Shown here in pieces: positions 59,401-64,000 of a stretch of 64,000 bases of DNA (positions are counted from its first letter, which is position 1; the number at the start of each line of letters is the position of its first letter). The translations under genes were made by a program, and so were the position numbers. The stretch lies in contig NZ_WKJL01000017.1 in the NCBI RefSeq assembly GCF_009674565.1, positions 1-64,000 on the forward strand. The letters run 5' to 3'. Below the pieces are notes generated by a model. The model searched no databases, was not told the origin of the DNA, and worked only from the letters and a program-made list of their open reading frames with translations. The stretch comes from Duganella aquatilis (GTDB lineage Bacteria > Pseudomonadota > Gammaproteobacteria > Burkholderiales > Burkholderiaceae_D).

Positions 59401-60492
59401 AAGGTGATCGACGAGCATGGCCGCCAGCTGGACATGGGCCGCAACCTCGCCACCTTGCAAGCCGAATACGGCATGCAGGCGCGCGAGAGCTTCCAGAAGA
59501 TGGCGGAAGCTTCCGGCCCGCAGTCGACTGTCGCCGCCCGGCCCGTCGTTCCCGCGCAGGCGGGACGGTCCGGCGCCCCGGCCCATGCTGCACCGGCCAA
59601 AGCCGCTGCATCGGGCGCCGCTGCGCCAACCAGCAACATCACGCTGACCAACCTGACCTCGTGGACCTTCGGCGAACTGCCGGAACTGCTGGAAATCGCC
59701 CAGGGCAAACTGACGCTGATTGGCTTCCCGGCGCTGGTGGACAAAGGCACGCACTGCGACCTGGAAGTCTTCGACGACCCGACGGTTGCCGCGCGCACGC
59801 ACCGCATCGGCCTGCGCCGCCTGTTCGCCTTGCAGATGAAGGATCAGATCAAGTTCATCGAAAAGAGCATCCCCAACCTGCAGCAAATGGGCATGCAGTT
59901 CATGAGCATGGGCACGCAGGAAGAACTGCGCGAGCAGATCATCAACAAGGCGCTGGACATCGCGTGCCTGCAAGACCCGCTGCCGATCGACGCCGCCAGC
60001 TTCGCCAAGCGCAAGGATGAAGGCAAGTCGCGCCTGGTGCTGCTGGTGAACGAAATCGCGCGCCTGTTGTCGCAGGTGCTGACCGAGTTCCACGGCCTGC
60101 CGAAGCGCCTGCAAGGCTTGCCGCAGCAGACCGCGCAGGACATGCAGCAGCAGCTGCAAGGCCTGGTGCATAAGCGCTTCCTGCTGGAGAACGACTACAG
60201 CCAGCTGTCGCACTTCCCGCGCTATCTGAAGGCGATGAACGTGCGGATGGAAAAACTGCGCGGCGATCCGTCCCGCGATGCGAAACTGATGGCCGAGTGG
60301 CAGCAGGCCGCCGCAGCCTATCTGCGCGCGACGCGTGAAAAATCGGCCGGCAAGAACACCGATCCGAAGATGGTCGAGTTCCGCTGGATGCTGGAAGAGT
60401 TGCGCGTGTCCCTGTTCGCACAGGAGCTGCGCACGCCAATGCCGGTATCGGCCAAGCGCCTGCTGAAAGTATGGGAGTCGATGCAGCGCTAA
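56452..60492 (+). CDS. hrpA: ATP-dependent RNA helicase HrpA
   Basis: This 1346-residue DEAH-box helicase has a disordered basic N-terminus, then motif I GETGSGKTTQLPKI, motif II DEAH (IIIDEAHERSLNIDF), motif III SATID and motif VI QRAGRCGR. The helicase-associated winged-helix, ratchet and OB regions follow. The C-terminal ~500 residues are the long DUF3418-type extension typical of HrpA (ELALTYHFEPGSVRDGVTLA). HrpA has been linked to resolving stalled ribosomes and to mRNA processing. Around residue 1030 an Ala/Pro-rich insert contains VVPAQAG, encoded by a REP-like palindrome (59543-59568). Length is otherwise normal for the family. Confidence 0.97.
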   Translation: MSEASNKPKSQPSRPQNATPRPPQAQNARSGQKPPRPRLTPEQLAAREAERNFRNPLPPITYPEDLPVSGRREEIAEALRNHQVIIVSGETGSGKTTQLPKICLELGRGQKGLIGHTQPRRIAASSTAKRIAVELGSPLGEHVGFKVRFADTLQKGASIKLMTDGILLTETQSDPLLKGYDTIIIDEAHERSLNIDFLLGYLKQLLPRRPDLKVIITSATIDADRFARHFGTPEKPAPVIEVSGRLYKVEVRYRPIESDVVNPAVANAEGKGARTAAAREKRDLMDAVIDGVDEVARIGSGDILVFLPGEREIRDAAEALRKHHPPHVEILPLFARLSAEEQERVFKTTNARRIVLSTNVAETSLTVPGIRYVVDAGLARVKRYSYRNKVEQLQIEPIAQSAANQRAGRCGRVADGVCIRLYDEQDFIQRPKFTEPEILRSSLASVILRMKTLHLADVETFPFIEPPLARAIADGYQLLQELGAVDEYNQITPLGAKLAKLPLDPRVGRMILAALDNVCLNEVLIIASALSVQDPRDRPMEHQQAADEAHKKFADEKSEFLSYLKIWRWFENAIEHKKTNRQLQDNCRTNFLSQLRLREWRDVHSQLLTIVKEQGWRLNEAPATYENLHMALLTGLLGNVGFKQEDDPGFLGARGIKFNIWPGSSLSKKPGKWIMAAELVDTTRLYARCIAQIQPEWLEKVGGHLLKKSWGEPRWEKRSAQVTASERATLYGLVVYSQRRINYGLFNPAEAREIFIRDALVGGDYDTRAPFFAHNHKLIKEIENLEHKSRRQDVLVDDELIAAFYDKLLPADVVNGAGFEKWHKDVAAQEPKLLFLNRDELMRHEAAGVTTDLFPKKMNVSGLELALTYHFEPGSVRDGVTLAVPLYALNQLSRERCEWLVPGMLKEKVHLLLKSLPQKLRRHCVPLPEYAARFCERVEEKHAFGRGELIDAIIADIRKEITVTPLTTDFKPETLPAHHFMNFKVIDEHGRQLDMGRNLATLQAEYGMQARESFQKMAEASGPQSTVAARPVVPAQAGRSGAPAHAAPAKAAASGAAAPTSNITLTNLTSWTFGELPELLEIAQGKLTLIGFPALVDKGTHCDLEVFDDPTVAARTHRIGLRRLFALQMKDQIKFIEKSIPNLQQMGMQFMSMGTQEELREQIINKALDIACLQDPLPIDAASFAKRKDEGKSRLVLLVNEIARLLSQVLTEFHGLPKRLQGLPQQTAQDMQQQLQGLVHKRFLLENDYSQLSHFPRYLKAMNVRMEKLRGDPSRDAKLMAEWQQAAAAYLRATREKSAGKNTDPKMVEFRWMLEELRVSLFAQELRTPMPVSAKRLLKVWESMQR
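59543..59568. repeat. REP-like palindrome inside the hrpA coding sequence
   Basis: TCCCGC and GCGGGA flank a GCAG loop (59550-59565), with further partial pairing outside (CCG/CGG). It is translated as VVPAQAG in a low-complexity linker. Similar GTTCCCGCGCAGGCGGGA-type palindromes are widespread REP-like repeats in proteobacteria, usually between genes. Confidence 0.6.
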
Positions 60493-60537
60493 ACGCGGCG
60501 GCTTTCAGGTAGACTGTCGTGACTGGGAGGCGTTTCG

Positions 60538-61617
60538 ATGGTCAAGACCGGAAAGCTGCTGCGTAGTCTGATCCGCGCCGGCACGCGCACGGCGAAACTG
60601 TTCGCAGCCGCCGCAACGCCGCCAAAGCCGAAGCGCGCCGCCGCCAGGCCGCGTGCCAGGCCGGCCGCCGCGAAACCTGCCACCAGGCGTGCCGCCACGC
60701 CGTCCGCCGTCGCCTCGTCCGCCGTGGCGCCCGGCAAATGGCTATCCGGCCATGCGCCAGCGGCGAGCGGCCAGCGCATGAGCTACTGGCTCTACCTGCC
60801 GAACAATCTTCCCGAACGCGCGCAGCGCCAGGGCATGCCGCTGGTCGTCATGCTGCATGGCTGCCACCAGACCGCCACGCAACTGGCGCAAGGCACGCGC
60901 ATGAACCTGTGGGCGGAAAAAATGGGCTTCGCGGTCCTGTATCCGCAACAGCTGGTCAGCATCCAGCCGCAGCGCTGCTGGAAGTGGTACGACCGCGCCA
61001 CCCAGGATGGCGGCGGCGACGTGCCCACCATCGTCGGCATCATCCACAAGGTGCTGACGCATTACGCCATCGACCGCACGCGCATTTACGTGGCAGGCAT
61101 CTCCGCCGGCGCAGGCATGGCGAATATCCTCGCGCTGAATCATCCACGACTGTTTGCCGCTGTCGGCCTGCATTCCGGTCCCGTGTTCGGCGCAGGCCAC
61201 AGCACACTGGGTGCGCTCGGCGTCATGAAACACGGCGCCGGCCTGCGCGCCGACATGGCCGCGCACGCGGTGCTGCAACGCCATCCGCAGTTCCCCGGCA
61301 TGCCCGCGATCCTGCTGCAAGGCGAAGGCGATAACGTCGTCCGCCCGATCAACCAGATCCAGCTGGCGCGCCAAAGCCTGCTGCTGAACCGCCTGGCCGG
61401 GCCGGCGAAAATCACGCACAAGCCCAAGGGGCGCCATAACGCCCACCAACTGCACGATTTCTACGCCGGCCGCAAACTGATGCTGCGCGTCGCCCAGATC
61501 GAGCAACTGGAGCATGCCTGGAGCGGCGGCGATTCGTCACTGGCCTTCAACGCCAAGGCCGGCCCCGACGCCAGCAAGATGATGCTGGACTTCTTCTCCC
61601 GCCATCAGCGCATCTGA
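60538..61617 (+). CDS. PHB-depolymerase-family esterase (LpqC-like alpha/beta hydrolase)
   Basis: This 359-residue hydrolase belongs to the family of poly(3-hydroxybutyrate) depolymerases and feruloyl-esterase-like enzymes. The oxyanion region is LVVMLHGCHQTATQLAQGTR, the nucleophile elbow is GISAGAG with Ser189, and the catalytic His lies in the final GRHNAHQLHDFY/QLEHAWSGG part. The N-terminal 75 residues are an Ala/Lys/Arg/Pro-rich basic stretch with no usual signal peptide, so its location is uncertain. GGGAGG lies before ATG 60538. Whether the substrate is intracellular PHB granules, oligomers or another ester is not known. Confidence 0.9.
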   Translation: MVKTGKLLRSLIRAGTRTAKLFAAAATPPKPKRAAARPRARPAAAKPATRRAATPSAVASSAVAPGKWLSGHAPAASGQRMSYWLYLPNNLPERAQRQGMPLVVMLHGCHQTATQLAQGTRMNLWAEKMGFAVLYPQQLVSIQPQRCWKWYDRATQDGGGDVPTIVGIIHKVLTHYAIDRTRIYVAGISAGAGMANILALNHPRLFAAVGLHSGPVFGAGHSTLGALGVMKHGAGLRADMAAHAVLQRHPQFPGMPAILLQGEGDNVVRPINQIQLARQSLLLNRLAGPAKITHKPKGRHNAHQLHDFYAGRKLMLRVAQIEQLEHAWSGGDSSLAFNAKAGPDASKMMLDFFSRHQRI

Positions 61618-62583
61618 TCACGGCTGCGCAAGCACCTTGCTGACGCGTCCCTGCGCATCCAGCATCACAATCACCGGAATATCGCGCACGCCGAAAGCGC
61701 GGAAGATCGCGCCGTCTTCGTCGAGCGCCAAGGGAATGCTGGTGTGCTTTTCCTTCGCATACGCAGCCAGGTCGGCGCGCGAAGTCCATAGCGGTGACGC
61801 AATGGCGATCCACTCGGTGCCGCGATCCCTGGCCATTTTCTCGGATTCGATGCGAACGCGTTCGCAGGCGGCGGAAGTGGCGGGGCGTGTCTCGCGCAGA
61901 TAGGATTCGCACCACGGCGAGAAGAACACCAGTGCGCGCGGCTTGCCGGCAGCCGGCGTGATGGTCTTGCCAGCGAGAGTCTTGATGCTGATGCCGGTCA
62001 CCAGATCGCCGATCTTGAAGCTTGCCGGCGCGGTGGCTTGCGGCGCCAGGGCGATGCTGCCTGCTGCCGGCCTGGTATTGGCCACGCGCTCCAGTACCGC
62101 ATGCAGTTCCTGGTCGTCCAGATGACCCACGTGCACGATGCGGCCACTGGAATCGATCACGATATGCTGCGGCGTGACGCGCAGATGCAGCTTGGCCGCG
62201 AGGCTGCCGTCATCGATCACGGTGGGCATCTGCAGCTTGTATTTGGCGATGAAGGCGCGCACGTCGGCGCTGGTTTCGCTGTAGCCGGCGTTGACCGACA
62301 CCACCGCGATGCGCTTGCCGTACTGCTCATAGATTTTCTCGAACCCCGGCGCCTGCTGGTTGCAAGGCGTGCACCAGCTGGCCCAGAACTTCAGATACAC
62401 CGGCTGCTTGCCGTACAGCGCCGCCAGATCGATGTGCTGGCCGTCGATCGACGTCAACGCCGCCGCAGGCCCCGGCTGCCCGATCAGCCCCTTGCCCGCG
62501 CTCTGCGCCCGCTGCTGACCATCCTGCGCGGTCGCCGCACCCATCAATCCACACAACAAAAGAAACACCGCACCCCATTTCAT
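61618..62583 (-). CDS. Tandem thioredoxin-fold (TlpA/redoxin-like) periplasmic protein
   Basis: This 321-residue protein has a signal peptide (MKWGAVFLLLCGLMGAATAQ) and two consecutive thioredoxin-like domains. The first (about 35-165) carries the redox motif WCTPC in FWASWCTPCNQQAPGFEKIY. The second (about 190-320) has SPWCESYL, where only the first Cys of CxxC remains, but another Cys follows 16 residues later (SAACERV). It ends with the usual cis-Pro region (VRDIPVIVMLDAQG). The first domain may reduce disulfides; the second may be structural or use a different Cys pair. Its stop abuts the esterase stop with no gap. Confidence 0.87.
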   Translation of the reverse strand: MKWGAVFLLLCGLMGAATAQDGQQRAQSAGKGLIGQPGPAAALTSIDGQHIDLAALYGKQPVYLKFWASWCTPCNQQAPGFEKIYEQYGKRIAVVSVNAGYSETSADVRAFIAKYKLQMPTVIDDGSLAAKLHLRVTPQHIVIDSSGRIVHVGHLDDQELHAVLERVANTRPAAGSIALAPQATAPASFKIGDLVTGISIKTLAGKTITPAAGKPRALVFFSPWCESYLRETRPATSAACERVRIESEKMARDRGTEWIAIASPLWTSRADLAAYAKEKHTSIPLALDEDGAIFRAFGVRDIPVIVMLDAQGRVSKVLAQP

Positions 62584-62689
62584 ACCAACGCCCTCGATGA
62601 GTTAACCATCAAGCTATCCTACCCGGCGCGCGGCATACAAAACAGATGCAAGAACCGTCTAAACGACTAGGCCATGATTGGGCAGTTCA

Positions 62690-63943
62690 CTACAGCAGCA
62701 GGAAAGCCGCCGCCGCCACTGCGGTGGGCGCCAGTGCGCCGGCCAGCAGGCCGAGGGTGCCAATGGATTCGTCGCGGAAGCCGCGGCGCAGCAGCGAGAC
62801 GCCGGCCGGATTGGGGGCGTTGGCGATGACCGTCAGGCCGCCGCCGGTGACCGCGCCGGCCATCAGCATGTACTGCGCAGCGGGCGAAATGCCGTCGATG
62901 AGCGAACCGAGGTAGGTGAGGGCGGCGTTGTCGGTGATCGCGGTCAGGCTCATCGCGCCGAAGAACAGCGCCAGCGGCGACAGGCTTTCGACGATCGGTT
63001 GCAGCCACCATTGCTGCATCCCGCCCAGCACCACCAGCCCGGCCAGGAAGAAGCCGACCAGCAGGCCTTCCTTGATGATCAGCGGGCTTTGGTAGCGCTG
63101 GTACGCGGTGGTGAAGCCGAGGAACAGCATGAAGATGCCCAGGAACAGTTCCGGATGGTGGCCCAGCACCACCACCGCGGCCAGGAAGCCGAGGTGTATC
63201 AGCGTCACCGCCAGCGGCACCGCCGGTGCGGTGCGCGTATCGCTGGCGCCGGCCGGCGCGCGCAGGTGCTTGCGCAGCACGAAGCTGATCGCGGTGGCGT
63301 TGACGATGACGGCGATCACCGCCTTCCAGCCGAACTGCGACGCCATGTAGGCGGTATCCCAATTCCACGTGGCGGCCACCATCAGCACCGGCGGCGCGGC
63401 GTAGGAAGTCAGCATGCCGCCGATGGAGATGTTCACGAACAGCACGCCCAGCGCCGCATACTTCAGCCACTCCGGCATGCCGTCGCGGAAGATCAGCGGC
63501 GCCAGCATCAGCGCGGCCAGCGTCATCGCGGCCGGCTCGGTGATCAATGAGCCGGTCAGCGGCACCAGCGCCAGGCCGAACCACACCAGCGCCAGTTCCG
63601 TCTTCACCGGCATGCGGCTGGCAAACCCCATCAGCACGCGCTGCACGATATCCATCACCGGCCGCGACGCGGCCACCACCATCACCACAAACACAAACAG
63701 CGGCTCGGTGTACTGGCGCGATTCGGCGTAGGCAATGGCGGCCTGGCCGCCGTTGAGCAAGGCTAGCGCGATCATCAGGATAAACGCCCAGAAGCCGAAC
63801 ACCACCTCGACCTCGCCCAGCAGATGGAACAGCCCGGCATGCTGCGGATGACGATGGGCCAGCTTCTCGAACGACTTGGCGGCGAAGGTATGCAGCAAGG
63901 CCAGGCCGAACAGGATGGCGCCGACCAGTTGGATGGTTTGCAA
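62690..63943 (-). CDS. Putative Na+/H+ antiporter family membrane protein
   Basis: This 417-residue inner-membrane protein has about ten to twelve hydrophobic segments and belongs to a putative Na+/H+ antiporter family (I believe Na_H_antiport_3). Recognisable parts are GEVEVVFGFWAFILMIALAL, SLITEPAAMTLAALMLAPLI, NISIGGMLTSYAAPPVLMVA and MSLTAITDNAALTYLGSLID. The start is TTG 63943, supported by AAAAAGGAC at 7-base spacing; no closer ATG gives the conserved N-terminus. Its substrate and direction have not been shown by sequence alone. It is monocistronic at the window's end. Confidence 0.86.
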   Translation of the reverse strand: MQTIQLVGAILFGLALLHTFAAKSFEKLAHRHPQHAGLFHLLGEVEVVFGFWAFILMIALALLNGGQAAIAYAESRQYTEPLFVFVVMVVAASRPVMDIVQRVLMGFASRMPVKTELALVWFGLALVPLTGSLITEPAAMTLAALMLAPLIFRDGMPEWLKYAALGVLFVNISIGGMLTSYAAPPVLMVAATWNWDTAYMASQFGWKAVIAVIVNATAISFVLRKHLRAPAGASDTRTAPAVPLAVTLIHLGFLAAVVVLGHHPELFLGIFMLFLGFTTAYQRYQSPLIIKEGLLVGFFLAGLVVLGGMQQWWLQPIVESLSPLALFFGAMSLTAITDNAALTYLGSLIDGISPAAQYMLMAGAVTGGGLTVIANAPNPAGVSLLRRGFRDESIGTLGLLAGALAPTAVAAAAFLLL

Positions 63944-64000
63944 AGTTTGTCCTTTTTATCAGTCAGTGACTGCATGGTAACGCAAAAGCGCATGCCGGTC

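Noticed and set aside
56455..60213. A 1252-codon minus-strand frame opposite hrpA
   Set aside because: It is antisense to an unmistakable helicase, is rich in Gln/Arg/Val runs and has no family features.
1..64000. tRNA, rRNA or CRISPR features
   Set aside because: I found no cloverleaf-like sequence with a CCA end, no rRNA-like stretch and no regularly spaced direct repeats.

Overview
The window reads as a piece of chromosome from a high-GC, flagellated beta-proteobacterium, most likely in the Oxalobacteraceae (Duganella/Massilia type). This placement is inferred from gene content and protein style: the fliC-flaG-fliD-fliS-fliT order, gmk-rpoZ-spoT, and an Entner-Doudoroff block controlled by HexR. 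No database search was possible. I see no rRNA, tRNA, CRISPR array, prophage or intact insertion sequence. Coding density is very high and no gene-free stretch exceeds 300 bases. The longest gaps are 6219-6498 (fliC promoter region), 40786-41041 (zwf control region plus a repeat), 3945-4124 (fliD promoter region) and 43579-43790 (pgi/edd control region).

Layout. 1-6500: late flagellar genes on the minus strand (fliC, flaG, fliD, fliS, fliT, start of a fliK-like gene) with sigma-28 type promoters. 6500-10720: a diguanylate cyclase, a NarL-type response regulator with its soluble PAS histidine kinase, and a small membrane protein. 10765-13000: greB, a periplasmic solute-binding-like protein and a damaged REP-associated transposase. 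12865-16149: gmk-rpoZ-spoT. 16233-18438: small metabolic genes and a VapBC-type toxin-antitoxin pair. 18579-24113: yicC, then an operon-like run kinase - PP2C phosphatase - rph - rdgB - hemW. 24110-27574: two tandem chemoreceptors. 27660-34599: a patatin-like protein and an RND efflux system. 34707-46343: central carbon metabolism (tal, zwf, hexR, gluconolactonase-like, pgi, edd, eda), interrupted by a KaiC-like ATPase / response regulator / EamA set. 46351-53815: accessory genes (frameshifted PhyH dioxygenase, LysR plus quinone reductase, cytochrome P450 plus AraC regulator, and a receiver-CheC-diguanylate cyclase module). 54008-64000: rpiA, an iron-trafficking protein, argA, hrpA, an esterase, a tandem thioredoxin-fold protein and a Na+/H+ antiporter-like protein.

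How it fits together. Glucose-6-phosphate enters the Entner-Doudoroff route through Zwf, a gluconolactonase-like SMP-30 protein, Edd and Eda, with Pgi, Tal and RpiA linking to the other sugar-phosphate routes. Four copies of a 13-bp motif GTAGTRAAWTTWC lie in front of zwf (two), pgi and edd, and probably define the local HexR regulon. Motility and signalling genes are prominent: flagellin export chaperones, two chemoreceptors with xWxxF tails, two GGEEF cyclases with inhibitory sites, a CheC-type phosphatase and three receiver proteins.

The most unusual structure is a small family of palindromic repeats (12774-12860, 40973-41041, 54685-54767). Each has a CTGACCC/GGGTCAG core and ACCC(C)GCA/TGCGG(G)GT ends, and each sits within 0-4 bases of a stop codon. 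An 81-bp near-perfect hairpin (28749-28829) also sits next to a stop codon, and a REP-like palindrome is embedded in frame inside hrpA.
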